This document shows, piece after piece, positions 53,334 through 63,463 of a stretch of 64,000 nt of DNA. The notes below the pieces were generated by a model. It was not told the origin of the DNA. It searched no databases and saw nothing but the letters and a program-made list of their open reading frames with translations. The translations under genes were made by a program, and so were the position numbers. Position 1 is the stretch's first letter. Each line of letters opens with the position of its first letter. Source of the DNA: Kineobactrum salinum (GTDB lineage: Bacteria; Pseudomonadota; Gammaproteobacteria; Pseudomonadales; Halieaceae); the NCBI RefSeq assembly GCF_010669285.1, contig NZ_CP048711.1:1674001-1738000 (forward strand), written 5' to 3'.

Positions 53334-54920
53334 TTGTCCCCTCACCTGCAGCGACAATTGCACACCCTGACAGGGCCCGGCTATCGCGATTTGCTCAACA
53401 GGATCCAGCGCGGCATCGAAAAGGAGAGCCTGCGGGTTACTGCCGACGGCAGGCTCGCCCAGACGCCGCACCCGCAGAGCCTGGGCTCGGCGCTGACGCA
53501 CCCGTCCATTACCACCGACTATTCGGAGGCATTGCTGGAATTCATCACCCCGGTGGACACCAGCACAACCCGGACCCTGGAAACGCTGGCGGATGTGCAC
53601 AGCTTCGTCTGCCGCAAACTGGACCAGGAGCTGCTGTGGGCGGCCAGCATGCCCTGCGTGGTCAGCGATGACAACAGCATCCCGGTGGCCGAATACGGCA
53701 GCTCCAATGTGGCACGCATGAAAACCGTCTACCGCTACGGCCTGGGCCATCGCTACGGCCGCCTGATGCAGACCATAGCGGGCATCCACTACAACTTCTC
53801 AATGCCGGCGGACTACTGGCAGCGGGCCTGGCAGGATGCGGGTGAACCGGAGCCACTGCAGGACTACATCACCAATCGCTACCTGGGCCTGATTCGCAAC
53901 TTCCACCGCCATTCCTGGCTGCTGATCTACCTGTTCGGTGCCTCACCCGCGGTCTGCGCCAGCTTTCTAAGCGGGCGCGACCAACACGGCCTGCAGCCCT
54001 TCGACGAACGCGGCAGGACCCTGCACATGCCCCACGGCACCTCGCTGCGGATGGGCGACCTGGGCTACAACAGTGAGGCCCAGAAGGGGCTCACTGTCTG
54101 CTACAACAGCCTGGACAACTATATCCACGCCCTGCGCGACGCAATCATGCGTCCCCACGCAGCCTATCGGGACTTCCCCTGCGGCCAGGATGGCAACTAC
54201 CAGCAGCTCAATGACAGCCTGCTGCAGATCGAAAACGAATTCTACAGCACTATCCGGCCCAAGCGGATCACGCGGCCGGGGGAAACCCCACTCAACGCGC
54301 TGCAGCGCGCCGGTATCGAATACATCGAGGTACGCTGCATCGATGTCAGTCCGTTCACGCCGCTGGGGCTGGATGTCGAACAGGTCCATTTCCTGGACAC
54401 CTTCCTGCTGTACTGCATGCTGGAAGAGAGCCCGCCCTGCGAAGCAAGCGAACGCAGCCTGCAGGCCGGCAATCTGCTGACGGTGGTCAACCGCGGCCGC
54501 GAACCGGGGCTTGAGTTGCAGTCCGCCACCGGTCCCCAGCCACTGCAAACCATGGCCGATGAACTGCTGGACAACATGGCCGGCATTGCCGGGCTGCTGG
54601 ACGACACTCACGACAGCACGGCCTACAGCGCGGCCCTGATGGAACAGCGCGCCCGCACAGCCGACCCCGAGCGCACACCTTCGGCCCGGATACTGCGGGA
54701 AATGCGTGAGCGGGAACAGCCGTTTTTCCGGCTGGCGATGGACTACAGTGAACGCTGGGCGCAGCATTTCCGTGAACGTCCGCTGGCCGCCGCTGTCGAA
54801 CAACGGTTCGAGGACGAAACCCTGAGCTCGTGGACCGCCCAGCGAGACATGGAGGCCTCAGATACCCTGGATTTCGAGTCCTACCTCGCCCGCTTCTATG
54901 CCCAGTACCGGGACCTCTAG
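53334..54920 (+). CDS. gshA: Glutamate-cysteine ligase
   Basis: A 528-residue enzyme, first step of glutathione synthesis. Conserved segments: GIEKESLRV, TTDYSEALLEFITP, GIHYNFSM, and SSNVARMKTVYRYGLGHRYG. The start is a TTG at 53334 (LSPHLQRQL) preceded by AAGGAG at 53322-53327. Length fits E. coli GshA (518). dsbB follows 31 bases later. Confidence 0.96.
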   Translation: MSPHLQRQLHTLTGPGYRDLLNRIQRGIEKESLRVTADGRLAQTPHPQSLGSALTHPSITTDYSEALLEFITPVDTSTTRTLETLADVHSFVCRKLDQELLWAASMPCVVSDDNSIPVAEYGSSNVARMKTVYRYGLGHRYGRLMQTIAGIHYNFSMPADYWQRAWQDAGEPEPLQDYITNRYLGLIRNFHRHSWLLIYLFGASPAVCASFLSGRDQHGLQPFDERGRTLHMPHGTSLRMGDLGYNSEAQKGLTVCYNSLDNYIHALRDAIMRPHAAYRDFPCGQDGNYQQLNDSLLQIENEFYSTIRPKRITRPGETPLNALQRAGIEYIEVRCIDVSPFTPLGLDVEQVHFLDTFLLYCMLEESPPCEASERSLQAGNLLTVVNRGREPGLELQSATGPQPLQTMADELLDNMAGIAGLLDDTHDSTAYSAALMEQRARTADPERTPSARILREMREREQPFFRLAMDYSERWAQHFRERPLAAAVEQRFEDETLSSWTAQRDMEASDTLDFESYLARFYAQYRDL

Positions 54921-54951
54921 GAGCCTGTCAGCCACAAGGACCACGACCCGT

Positions 54952-55455
54952 ATGCTGCAAACCCTTTCTCCCCGCCTGGTCTATCTTGGTCTTGCACTGA
55001 CCGCACTGCTGGCGATGCTGTTTGCCGCCTACCTGGAGCACCAGCTGGGCCTGCATCCCTGCCCGCTGTGCATGAGTCAGCGGGTGTTCGTGGTGCTGGG
55101 AGGCCTGCTCGCGCTGCTGGCAGCCGTGCATAACCCGCGCGGCCCGGGCCGGCGCGTCTACGGCGCGTTGTGCGTGCTGGCGGCCGCCCTCGGCGCCGCG
55201 ATCGCCGGACGCCACGTCTGGCTGCAGCACCTGCCCCCGGAACAGGTGCCCGCCTGTGGTCCCAGCCTGGAATACATGCTGGAGACACTGCCGTTCAGCG
55301 AGACCCTGAACATGGTACTGATGGGCGACGGCAACTGCGCCGAGACCCACTGGACCCTGCTGGGCTTCAGCATCCCCGAGCAGACACTGATGCTGTTCAT
55401 CGCCGTGGCAATCGTCAGCCTGTGGCAGACCCTGCGCTCCTACCCGACCCGCTAA
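54952..55455 (+). CDS. dsbB: Disulfide bond formation protein DsbB
   Basis: A 167-residue inner-membrane protein with four helices. The quinone-side pair Cys37/Cys40 (CPLC) and the second periplasmic pair Cys102/Cys129 are present, so it can pass electrons from DsbA to ubiquinone. Start is the ATG at 54952. It follows gshA; Rsd/AlgQ comes next, as in Pseudomonas. Confidence 0.95.
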   Translation: MLQTLSPRLVYLGLALTALLAMLFAAYLEHQLGLHPCPLCMSQRVFVVLGGLLALLAAVHNPRGPGRRVYGALCVLAAALGAAIAGRHVWLQHLPPEQVPACGPSLEYMLETLPFSETLNMVLMGDGNCAETHWTLLGFSIPEQTLMLFIAVAIVSLWQTLRSYPTR

Positions 55456-55573
55456 CCAGCAGCGATGTCCTCAGCCGAGCCATCAGGCCAGATCCACTGT
55501 AGATCTGGCTCGGCACGGCGATTGTGCCGCAGCAAGTCCCACGATCCATAGCGAGTTAATACTGTGCAGGCAG

Positions 55574-55683
55574 GTTCGCCTCTACGGTGGGCTTGCAGAG
55601 ACCGTTTGCAGCATGGACGCTGCAACCGAGCCCCCATGGATGGGTTTACGGCGTGTCTCTGCAGGCCCACCGTAGAGGCGGAC
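55574..55683 (+). repeat. Palindromic intergenic element, copy 3
   Basis: Arms 55574-55602 and 55655-55683 pair over 29 bases with two mismatches. An inner 7-bp hairpin (TTGCAGC / GCTGCAA, 55606-55612/55619-55625) and the shared core (CATGGAnGGGTT then ACGGCGTGTCTC) lie between them on the plus strand, opposite to copies 1 and 2. Arm sequence differs strongly from the other copies while pairing is kept. It lies in the dsbB-rsd gap; the rest of 55456-55781 holds no gene. Confidence 0.82.
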
Positions 55684-55781
55684 CGGGACACTTGGCACCT
55701 AAGCTCGCCACCCAGCGCTTGCCGCCACAGCGGCCCGGCGCCTATAGTGGCTGCCAGACCAAACGCACCCTGGAGTAGCGC

Positions 55782-56267
55782 ATGCCCCACAGAAGCAACG
55801 ACCCGGCCGAGCAGTTTCGTGCCGTGGAAACCCTGCTGACCAACTGGCTCAAGGAGCGGCGGGCCCTGCTGGCGCAATATACCGCGCTGGTGGTGGCCAG
55901 CGACGATCACGGGCAGGGCGGGCGCTCCGGCCCGCGACAGGCGCAGCTGTGCGAGTTGCTCGTCGATTATGTGTCCGCCGGCCACTTCGAGGTTTTCGCA
56001 GAACTGCTGAATGAAGCCGAAAGTTTTGGTGACGATGGCGCCGCGCTGGCGTCAGAGCTGATGCCCGCGATCACCGATACCACCGAGGTGATCCTGGCTT
56101 ATGAAGAAAAATACGGCAGCGGTAAAAATTACCCGGAAACCCTGCGCAGGGACCTGTCGGCGCTGGGTGAAATGCTGGAATCGCGTTTTGTGCTGGAAGA
56201 CCGGCTTATCGCCGGCCTTCACAACAGTCACCGGCGCCAGTTGCAGGCGCCGGCACGGGAGGCCTGA
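55782..56267 (+). CDS. rsd: Anti-sigma-70 regulator Rsd/AlgQ
   Basis: A 161-residue helical protein (NDPAEQFRAVETLLTNWLKERRALLAQYTALV ... ELMPAITDTTEVILAYEEKY). Rsd/AlgQ binds sigma-70 and frees core polymerase for alternative sigma factors; in Pseudomonas AlgQ also affects alginate and siderophore genes. The stop at 56267 abuts the convergent fkpA stop (56268) with no gap. Confidence 0.93.
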   Translation: MPHRSNDPAEQFRAVETLLTNWLKERRALLAQYTALVVASDDHGQGGRSGPRQAQLCELLVDYVSAGHFEVFAELLNEAESFGDDGAALASELMPAITDTTEVILAYEEKYGSGKNYPETLRRDLSALGEMLESRFVLEDRLIAGLHNSHRRQLQAPAREA

Positions 56268-57044
56268 TCAGCCCTCCGCAGACTCTGCCTCTTCGGCGCC
56301 ATCCGTTGCTTCTTCGGCTGCTTCCTGCGGCTCGACCGACAGCAGCTCGACCTCGAATATCAGCGCTGAATTGGGGCCGATCATCTCACCGGCGCCGGCG
56401 GGGCCATAGGCCAGCTCAGCGGGGATATAGAGTTTCCATTTCGCACCGGGCGACATCAGCTGCAGCGCCTCGGTCCAACCCGGAATGACCTGGTTGACGC
56501 CGAATTTCACAGGCTCGCCGCGTTTGTGGGAGGAGTCGAATTCGGTGCCATCGACCAGTGTGCCGGTATAGTGCACCTCGACCGTATCGGTGGCAGCGGG
56601 GCTTTCACCTTCACCTTCCTCAAGCACCTCGTACTGCAGGCCCGAATCGGTCACTACCACGCCTTCACGGCTCGCATTTTCGGTCAGGAAGGCCTCTGAT
56701 TCGGCCTGGTTGGCTTCCCCGGCAGCCGCCATTGCCGCCTGCTGTTCAGCCACCGCCTTTTCCTGGAAGGCCTGCATCTCGGCCTGGATCTCTTCCTCGG
56801 TCAGGCGCGGCTCACCACCTTCCTGGGCATCGCGCAGGCCGGCGCTGAAGGCTTCGACATCGATCGGCACATTGTCAGACGCCATCCGCATGCCCAGGCC
56901 GTAGGCGATGCCGTAGCTGAGACGCTGATTGGAGGTCTCCAGCGTCACTTCAGCAGTCTCTTCACTATCGGTGGAAGATTGCTGATTGCAGGCCTGCAAG
57001 GTCACAGCGGCAACCAGGGCAAGCGGCAGAGCATATTTTTTCAT
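56268..57044 (-). CDS. fkpA: FKBP-type peptidyl-prolyl isomerase lipoprotein
   Basis: A 258-residue protein: lipoprotein signal with LQAC (Cys19), an N-terminal helical dimerisation domain (about 35-130), and a C-terminal FKBP domain (GLQYEVLEEGEGESPAATDTVEVHYTGTLVDGTEFDSSHKRGEPVKF). The acidic C-terminal tail is rich in Glu/Ala. It assists periplasmic protein folding. Start at the ATG at 57044 (MKKYALPLALVAAV), since the upstream in-frame extension has no family match. Confidence 0.9.
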   Translation of the reverse strand: MKKYALPLALVAAVTLQACNQQSSTDSEETAEVTLETSNQRLSYGIAYGLGMRMASDNVPIDVEAFSAGLRDAQEGGEPRLTEEEIQAEMQAFQEKAVAEQQAAMAAAGEANQAESEAFLTENASREGVVVTDSGLQYEVLEEGEGESPAATDTVEVHYTGTLVDGTEFDSSHKRGEPVKFGVNQVIPGWTEALQLMSPGAKWKLYIPAELAYGPAGAGEMIGPNSALIFEVELLSVEPQEAAEEATDGAEEAESAEG

Positions 57045-57236
57045 AGCATTGGTCCATTTTTGATCAGTGGGAGGTGAGGCAATCCGACCGCAAGCATCCG
57101 TCCGGGTATCCCCCGGGTCGCTTGCCGGCATGGAATTGCCGGCCACGAGAGGCGGTATCAGCGGAGCTCACGAGCGCGATCATCGCAGTGGGACCAGATC
57201 ATACTACCCGAGAGCGCCGCAACGCCACCCCCGGGC

Positions 57237-57701
57237 TCAAGCGAGCAGCAATACGGTGAGCCGCTGCAGCAACCGGCTACGCTCGCTATCGTCTGCTGCG
57301 GCGCTCAACAGTTGCTCCAATTGCCGCCGCAGCCCCGCCGGTCCGGCATCCTGTGCCCGGGCCCGCTGGTGCCAGCCCCAGATCTGCCGTTGCTGCTCCT
57401 GCTCCGCTTCCAGTTCCAGTACCTTCAATTGCTGACGCAGGCCCGCCGCGGCCGGCACTTGCCGCCAGCGGCGGCGCAACTCGCGCAATGGCACCACCAC
57501 CTGCTGATGCCATGGCTGCAGCTCTGATTCCAGTGAGCGCCACTGCCCGGCATCCAGCTCAAGACCCTGGCACGTCAGCCAGGCGGCATACAGCAGCAGG
57601 TTCACGTTCGCCGCAAAACGGTCCTGGGCCTCCAGACAGGCCTCGGCGACATCTGGCTTACCGTATTGTTGCAGGGAAAACTCCCACAGGGGATTGCTCA
57701 T
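57237..57701 (-). CDS. TIGR02444 family protein
   Basis: A 154-residue protein starting MSNPLWEFSLQQYGKPDVAEACLEAQDR, matching the TIGR02444 family often found beside the YheS-type ABC-F gene, as here (divergent, 51 bases between starts). It is Gln/Leu/Arg-rich and helical. Function unknown. Confidence 0.85.
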   Translation of the reverse strand: MSNPLWEFSLQQYGKPDVAEACLEAQDRFAANVNLLLYAAWLTCQGLELDAGQWRSLESELQPWHQQVVVPLRELRRRWRQVPAAAGLRQQLKVLELEAEQEQQRQIWGWHQRARAQDAGPAGLRRQLEQLLSAAADDSERSRLLQRLTVLLLA

Positions 57702-57752
57702 TGCGTCTCCGGCTGGCTCCCGCGCGAGGCTGCGAGTAGAATGCGCGGCCTC

Positions 57753-59648
57753 ATGATTATTCTACGCGATATTGAACTGCGCCGCGGCAGCAAACTTCTG
57801 CTGGAAGGTGCCAATGTCACCTTGCAGCCGGGCCAGAAGCTGGCCCTGATCGGCGCCAATGGCAGTGGCAAATCAAGCCTGTTTGCGATGCTGCTGGGCG
57901 AGCTGCAGGCAGACGCCGGCGAAATAGAAGGGATGAGCAACCTGCGCCTGGCCCATATGGCGCAGGAAGTTGCCAGCACCGAAGAGCTGGCGGGACGCTA
58001 TGTGCTGCAGGGCGACGCCGAACTTGCGGCCCTGGTCGAGGCAGTGAGGGCAGCCGAGCACAACGGTGACTTCCAGCGCGCAGCCAGCCTCCACAGTGCC
58101 ATGGAAGAGGCCGACGGCTACAGCGCCGAGCGCCGGGTCCACCGGCTGTTGCAGGGCCTGGGCTTCGCCACGGATGCCGGCGGGCGGCCGGTCAGCGACT
58201 TTTCCGGCGGCTGGCGCATCCGCCTCAACCTGGCCCGGGCGCTGATGGCGCCCTCCGACATGCTGCTGCTGGACGAGCCCACCAACCACCTGGACCTGGA
58301 CGCGACCCTGTGGCTGGAGCAATGGCTGCAGAGCTATCCCGGCACGCTGCTGATGATCTCCCACGACCGCGACTTCATCGACGCCACCTGCGAGCGCATT
58401 CTCAGTATCGAGGGGGGCCAGTTGCAGGCCTGGAAAGGCAATTACTCGGACTACGAGCGGTTGCGGGCGGAAATGCTCGCCAACCAGCAGGCCAGCTTCG
58501 AGAAGCAGCAGCTCAGAATTGCCCATATCGAGGACTTTGTGCGCCGCTTTCGCTACAAGGCCACCAAGGCGCGCCAGGCCCAGAGCCGTCTCAAGGAGCT
58601 GGAGCGCATGCAGCAACTGGCGCCGGCCCACATCGACTCACCATTCAACTTCGTGTTTCCACCCGCCGGCAGGAGCAGTGATCCGCTGTTGCGACTGGAC
58701 GAGGCCGAACTGGGCTACGGCGGCCAGACCATTCTCAAGCCGGTCAACCTGATGCTGCGTCCCGGCTCGCGCATTGCGTTGCTGGGCAAGAATGGCGCCG
58801 GCAAGTCCACGCTGCTCAAGAGCCTGATCGGCAGACTGCCGCTGTTGGCCGGTACCCGGCAGGCCGGGGAGCACTGCCGGATTGGTTATTTCGACCAGCA
58901 GCAACTGGAAGCGCTGGATCTGGAGGCAAGCGCAGCGCTGCATATCCAGCGCCTGAGCCCCGATGCCAGAGAACAGGAAGTACTCAATTTTCTCGGTGGC
59001 TTCAATTTCCGTGGCGACGCAGCCACCAGCCCGATCGCCCCCTTCTCCGGCGGCGAGAAGGCGCGCCTGGCGCTGGCGCTGGTAGTCTGGCAGCGCCCCA
59101 ATCTGCTGGTGCTGGACGAACCCACCAACCACCTGGACCTCGACATGCGCAACGCCATGGAAATGGCGCTGCAGGGTTACGAGGGCGCCCTGATCCTGGT
59201 CAGCCACGACCGCCACCTGTTGCGCAACACCGCGGACGAGCTGCTCCTGGTCCATGATGGTCAGGTCGAGGAATATGAAGGCGACCTGCGCGCCTATGAG
59301 CAGTGGATTCTGTCCAGCTACCGCGGCGGCGGCAAACCGGCGGCACCCACCGCGGCGGCGGTGCCCGAAGTGAAGCGCAAGGAAAAGCGCCAGCAGGCGG
59401 CCGCACAGCGGGCCGAAAGGCGCCCCCTGCAGCAACAGCTGGCGAAGACCGAACAGGCGATGGAGGCCCAGGAGCAGGCGCTGGCTGCATTGCAGCAGCA
59501 AATGGCAGACCCGGAGCTGTATGCAGAGGAACGCAAGAGCGAGCTGGCCAGCCTGCTCAAACAAGAGGGAGAACTGAAGCTGCTTGCCGACCAGCTCGAA
59601 GAACGCTGGCTGGAATTGCAGCACAGCCTGGAGCAGCTCAACAGCTGA
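57753..59648 (+). CDS. yheS: ABC-F ATPase (YheS-like)
   Basis: A 631-residue soluble protein with two ABC domains: Walker A GANGSGKSS (34-42) and GKNGAGKST, signatures FSGGWRIRLNLARAL and FSGGEKARLALALV, joined by a P-site linker (FRYKATKARQAQSRLKELERM). A C-terminal coiled coil (KRKEKRQQAAAQRAERRPLQ onward) matches the YheS group. ABC-F proteins act on the ribosome E site during translation. No membrane domain. It overlaps the convergent GIY-YIG gene by 11 bases. Confidence 0.92.
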   Translation: MIILRDIELRRGSKLLLEGANVTLQPGQKLALIGANGSGKSSLFAMLLGELQADAGEIEGMSNLRLAHMAQEVASTEELAGRYVLQGDAELAALVEAVRAAEHNGDFQRAASLHSAMEEADGYSAERRVHRLLQGLGFATDAGGRPVSDFSGGWRIRLNLARALMAPSDMLLLDEPTNHLDLDATLWLEQWLQSYPGTLLMISHDRDFIDATCERILSIEGGQLQAWKGNYSDYERLRAEMLANQQASFEKQQLRIAHIEDFVRRFRYKATKARQAQSRLKELERMQQLAPAHIDSPFNFVFPPAGRSSDPLLRLDEAELGYGGQTILKPVNLMLRPGSRIALLGKNGAGKSTLLKSLIGRLPLLAGTRQAGEHCRIGYFDQQQLEALDLEASAALHIQRLSPDAREQEVLNFLGGFNFRGDAATSPIAPFSGGEKARLALALVVWQRPNLLVLDEPTNHLDLDMRNAMEMALQGYEGALILVSHDRHLLRNTADELLLVHDGQVEEYEGDLRAYEQWILSSYRGGGKPAAPTAAAVPEVKRKEKRQQAAAQRAERRPLQQQLAKTEQAMEAQEQALAALQQQMADPELYAEERKSELASLLKQEGELKLLADQLEERWLELQHSLEQLNS

Positions 59649-59912
59649 ACAATGCCAGTTTGGCCGCGCGCGGCAGACGCTTGATCGCGGCTTCCCGGCG
59701 CAGTGCGGCAGCCCGGTCCGGCGCCGCTTCGCTCCACTGCAGATGCACAGGTCGGCGGCCACGGGTGTAGCGCGGCCCGCCCGCCAGAGTGCCATTGTGC
59801 TGCTGCACGCGGCGCTGCAGATTCACTGTCACACCGGTATACAGGCTGCCATCGGCACACACCAGTACGTATACGAACCAGCCGGGGCGGCCGCCGGCAG
59901 GCCGTCACTCAT
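59638..59912 (-). pseudogene. GIY-YIG nuclease-domain protein (frameshifted near 5' end)
   Basis: The frame VYVLVCADGSLYTGVTVNLQ with RRVQQHN, and RREAAIKRL farther on, is a GIY-YIG domain of the YhbQ kind. In the sequence as given it has no ATG of its own because a TGA precedes it; the natural ATG at 59912 (MSDGLPAAA) is in the next frame. One extra C in the run 59884-59887 (GGGG on plus) joins them as PGWFVYVLVC, giving 91 residues. So the gene is either broken by a one-base deletion or misread. Function of small GIY-YIG proteins is uncertain. Confidence 0.75.
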
Positions 59913-60051
59913 GCCGCTGCCACACCGGATGGTAATAAGGACATAACGAAATACTCCTGACGGCCCGGTTGTACGACGATAGGGCAATGGTATCATTGCG
60001 CCTCTGATTTCCGGCACAGGTCGGGCATCAAACCGCCAACTGGAGAGCGCA

Positions 60052-60378
60052 ATGAGCGAACAAATCGTACACGTCAGCGATGCAAGCTTTGACGCCGAGG
60101 TACTGAATTCGGATATCCCGGTACTGGTAGATTTCTGGGCCGAGTGGTGTGGCCCCTGCAAGATGATTGCGCCGGTGCTGGAAGAAATCGCCGCGGAATA
60201 CAGCGGCAAACTGAAAGTATGCAAGGTCGATGTCGACGCCAACCCGGACATTCCACCCAAGTTTGGCATCCGCGGCATTCCCACCCTGATCCTGTTCAAG
60301 GGCGGCAGCGCCGAGGCCACCAAGGTCGGCGCCCTTTCCAAGAGCCAGCTGACCGACTTCATCAAGGAAGTGGTCTGA
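60052..60378 (+). CDS. trxA: Thioredoxin
   Basis: A 108-residue thioredoxin with active site WCGPC (32-36), then the conserved Pro loop (GIPTLILF). It reduces ribonucleotide reductase and other disulfides in the cytoplasm. Start preceded by GGAGAG. rho follows after a leader of about 247 bases, as in many gammaproteobacteria. Confidence 0.97.
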   Translation: MSEQIVHVSDASFDAEVLNSDIPVLVDFWAEWCGPCKMIAPVLEEIAAEYSGKLKVCKVDVDANPDIPPKFGIRGIPTLILFKGGSAEATKVGALSKSQLTDFIKEVV

Positions 60379-60385
60379 AACTTCC

Positions 60386-60411
60386 GCCAGACCGGTTATT
60401 GGCGGTCTGGC
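60386..60411 (+). terminator. Hairpin after trxA
   Basis: GCCAGACCG and CGGTCTGGC form a perfect 9-bp stem with an 8-base loop just after the trxA stop. No T-run follows, so it may be a weak terminator or an mRNA-stabilising structure before the rho leader. Confidence 0.5.
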
Positions 60412-60486
60412 TGCGCCAGGGAGGGCGCGATGAAACACGCAAAAAGCGGTAGACGACCCTCTCCCACCGTGCTACATTTCCTTCCG

Positions 60487-60514
60487 TTGCACGGCCCCGT
60501 GCCGCAATAATAAT
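60487..60514 (+). promoter_or_regulatory. Candidate rho promoter
   Basis: TTGCAC (60487-60492) is followed after 16 bases by AATAAT (60509-60514). Transcription would start near 60521 and leave a leader of about 105 bases before the rho ATG. Rho autoregulates in E. coli through its leader; no leader peptide was identified here. Confidence 0.4.
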
Positions 60515-60625
60515 TCTGCCACCCAACGATTTAACGCTGCATCCACGTTGCCCATGGTCGGTAGGTCCGCCCGTCACGTCCGTTTGCATTGTTTTTCTTT
60601 CCCGAACATCAACCCAGCACACTCT

Positions 60626-61894
60626 ATGAATCTAACTGACCTCAAGACCAAATCCACCCAGGAACTCATTGATATCGCCAAAGAGATCGGCCTGGAAAAC
60701 ATGGCTCGATCACGCAAACAGGACATTATCTTCGCGATCCTGAAGCGCCACGCCAAGAGCGGCGAGGACATCTACGGCGACGGTGTTCTGGAAATCCTGC
60801 AGGACGGCTTCGGCTTCCTGCGTTCGGCGGAAGGCTCCTACCTCGCCGGCCCCGACGATATTTATGTCTCGCCCAGCCAGATACGCCGCTTCAACCTGCG
60901 TACCGGCGATACCATCTCCGGCAAGATCCGACCGCCCAAGGACAGCGAGCGCTACTTTGCCCTGCTGAAGGTCGGTGACGTCAACTTCGACCGGCCGGAA
61001 AACGCCAAGCACAAAATCCTGTTTGAAAACCTGACGCCGCTGTTTCCCGACGAGCGCCTGACCCTGGAAAAGGGCAACGGCAGCACCGAGGATCTGACCG
61101 GCCGAGTGATAGATCTGGTCGCGCCCATCGGCAAGGGCCAGCGCGGCCTGTTGGTGGCGCCGCCCAAGGCAGGCAAGACCATCATGATGCAGAGCATCGC
61201 CCAGGCCATTATCAGCAACAATCCCGAGTGCTACGTGATCGTCCTGCTGATCGACGAGCGCCCCGAGGAAGTCACCGAGATGCAGCGCTCGGTGGGTGTG
61301 CGCGGCGCCGAGGTAGTTGCCTCCACCTTCGATGAACCGCCCTCACGCCACGTCCAGGTGGCCGACATGGTGATCGAGAAAGCCAAGCGCCTGGTGGAAC
61401 ACAAGCGCGACGTGGTCATCCTGCTGGACTCCATCACCCGCCTGGCGCGCGCCTACAATACTGTGGTGCCCAGCTCCGGCAAGGTACTGACCGGCGGTGT
61501 CGATGCCCACGCACTGGAGCGGCCCAAGCGTTTTTTTGGCGCGGCGCGCAATATCGAAGAGGGCGGTAGCCTGTCCATCATCGCCACCGCCCTGATCGAC
61601 ACCGGCTCCAAGATGGACGAGGTGATCTACGAGGAGTTCAAGGGCACCGGCAACATGGAACTGCACCTCGACCGCAAGATCTCCGAAAAACGCATCTACC
61701 CCGCCATCAATATCCGCCGCTCCGGCACCCGTCGCGAAGAACTGCTCACCGGTGAGGAAGAACTGGCCCGCATGTGGATCCTGCGCAAGCTGCTGCACGG
61801 CATGGAGGACACCCCCGCGGTGGAGTTTCTGCTCGACCGGCTCAAGGATACCAAGACCAACGACGAGTTCTTCATGTCCATGAAGCGCAAATAA
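60626..61894 (+). CDS. rho: Transcription termination factor Rho
   Basis: A 422-residue hexameric RNA helicase. The N-terminal RNA-binding domain ([27 protein letters not shown]) is followed by the ATPase domain with PPKAGKT and LIDERPEEV. Length matches E. coli Rho (419). An upstream in-frame start at 60548 lacks family support. ubiD follows 87 bases later. Confidence 0.98.
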   Translation: MNLTDLKTKSTQELIDIAKEIGLENMARSRKQDIIFAILKRHAKSGEDIYGDGVLEILQDGFGFLRSAEGSYLAGPDDIYVSPSQIRRFNLRTGDTISGKIRPPKDSERYFALLKVGDVNFDRPENAKHKILFENLTPLFPDERLTLEKGNGSTEDLTGRVIDLVAPIGKGQRGLLVAPPKAGKTIMMQSIAQAIISNNPECYVIVLLIDERPEEVTEMQRSVGVRGAEVVASTFDEPPSRHVQVADMVIEKAKRLVEHKRDVVILLDSITRLARAYNTVVPSSGKVLTGGVDAHALERPKRFFGAARNIEEGGSLSIIATALIDTGSKMDEVIYEEFKGTGNMELHLDRKISEKRIYPAINIRRSGTRREELLTGEEELARMWILRKLLHGMEDTPAVEFLLDRLKDTKTNDEFFMSMKRK

Positions 61895-61981
61895 GTCTGC
61901 ACCGGCCGCGGGCTTCGCATTGCGCGGGCCCGCAGCGCGTTATACTGTCCGCCAAGCCATGCACAGACCGACGGACAGCCT

Positions 61982-63463
61982 GTGAACTATACCGACCTGC
62001 GCGCCTTCATCTCCGCCCTGGAACAACGCGGCGAGCTGCTGCGTATCAGCCAGGAAATAGACCCCAATCTGGAAATGACAGAGATCGCCGATCGCACGCT
62101 GCGCGGCGGCGGCCCCGCGCTGTTGTTCGAAAATCCAAAGGGTCACAGCGTGCCGGTACTTGCCAACCTGTTTGGAACCCAGGCCCGGGTAGCTCTGGCG
62201 ATGGGCGCGGACAGCGTCGGCGCACTGCGCGAGATCGGCGAAATCCTTGCCTACCTGCGCCAGCCGGAACCACCCAGGGGCCTGCGCGATGCCTGGGACA
62301 AGGCGCCGTTGCTGAAACAGGTGCTGAACATGGCCCCCAAACTGATACGCAACCCGCCCTGCCAGTATCACGCCCGGGAGGGGGATGAGGTTGATCTGTA
62401 TCGGCTGCCGATACAAACCTGCTGGCCCGATGATGCGGGGCCGCTGGTGACCTGGCCCCTGGTCATTACCCGCGGGCCCAAGAAAAGCCGTCAGAATCTG
62501 GGCATTTACCGGATGCAGCTGATCGGCCGCAACAAGCTGATCATGCGCTGGCTATCCCACCGCGGCGGAGCGCTGGACTACCGCGACTGGCAACTGCAGA
62601 ATCCCGGCCAGCGCTATCCGGTGGCGGTCGCCCTGGGCGCCGACCCGGCCACCACGCTGGGCGCCGTCACGCCGGTGCCCGACAGCCTGTCCGAATACGC
62701 CTTTGCCGGCCTGCTGCGCGGCAGCAAGACCGAAGTGGCGGAATGCCATACCGAGGGCTGCCGCCAGCACGGCCTGCAGGTGCCCGCCAGCGCCGAGTAC
62801 ATCCTGGAGGGCTATCTCGAACCCGGGGAAATGGCGGACGAGGGGCCGTTCGGGGATCACACGGGCTACTACAACGAGGTGGAGCGCTTTCCGGTCTTCA
62901 CCGTCGAGGCCATCACCCATCGCGAGGACCCGATCTATCACAGCACCTACACCGGAAGGCCGCCGGATGAGCCCGCGATCCTGGGGCTGGCGCTGAACGA
63001 GGTGTTCGTCCCCATCCTGCAAAAACAGTTCCCCGAGATCACCGACTTCTATCTGCCGCCGGAGGGCTGCTCCTACCGGGTTGCGGTGGTGACCATGCGC
63101 AAGGAGTATCCCGGCCACGCCAAGCGCGTCATGCTGGGAGTCTGGTCATTCCTGCGCCAGTTCATGTATACCAAGTTCGTGATCGTGACCGACGACGACA
63201 TCAATGCGCGCGACTGGAAGGATGTGATCTGGGCGATGACCACACGCATGGACCCGCGCCGGGACTGCGTGTTTGTCGACAACACGCCGATAGACTATCT
63301 GGATTTCGCCTCGCCAACGGCAGGCCTTGGCTCCAAGGTGGGCTTCGACGCCACCAACAAGTGGAGCGGTGAGACCAGCCGTGAATGGGGCCGGCCGATT
63401 GCGATGAGTGCCGATGTCAAGGCCCGCATCGACGAACTGTGGAGCCAGCTGGGGATAGGCTAG
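61982..63463 (+). CDS. ubiD: 4-hydroxy-3-polyprenylbenzoate decarboxylase UbiD
   Basis: A 493-residue prenylated-flavin decarboxylase of ubiquinone synthesis. Recognisable segments: [15 protein letters not shown] at the start, [30 protein letters not shown] (metal and flavin region), and [14 protein letters not shown] at the end. The start is GTG at 61982. It works with UbiX, which is not in the window. The stop overlaps the convergent hemY stop by four bases. Confidence 0.96.
   Translation: MNYTDLRAFISALEQRGELLRISQEIDPNLEMTEIADRTLRGGGPALLFENPKGHSVPVLANLFGTQARVALAMGADSVGALREIGEILAYLRQPEPPRGLRDAWDKAPLLKQVLNMAPKLIRNPPCQYHAREGDEVDLYRLPIQTCWPDDAGPLVTWPLVITRGPKKSRQNLGIYRMQLIGRNKLIMRWLSHRGGALDYRDWQLQNPGQRYPVAVALGADPATTLGAVTPVPDSLSEYAFAGLLRGSKTEVAECHTEGCRQHGLQVPASAEYILEGYLEPGEMADEGPFGDHTGYYNEVERFPVFTVEAITHREDPIYHSTYTGRPPDEPAILGLALNEVFVPILQKQFPEITDFYLPPEGCSYRVAVVTMRKEYPGHAKRVMLGVWSFLRQFMYTKFVIVTDDDINARDWKDVIWAMTTRMDPRRDCVFVDNTPIDYLDFASPTAGLGSKVGFDATNKWSGETSREWGRPIAMSADVKARIDELWSQLGIG

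Noticed and set aside
55574-55683. Palindromic element considered as an integron attC site
   Set aside because: It lacks the GTTRRRY/RYYYAAC ends, and no gene-cassette array or integrase is present.
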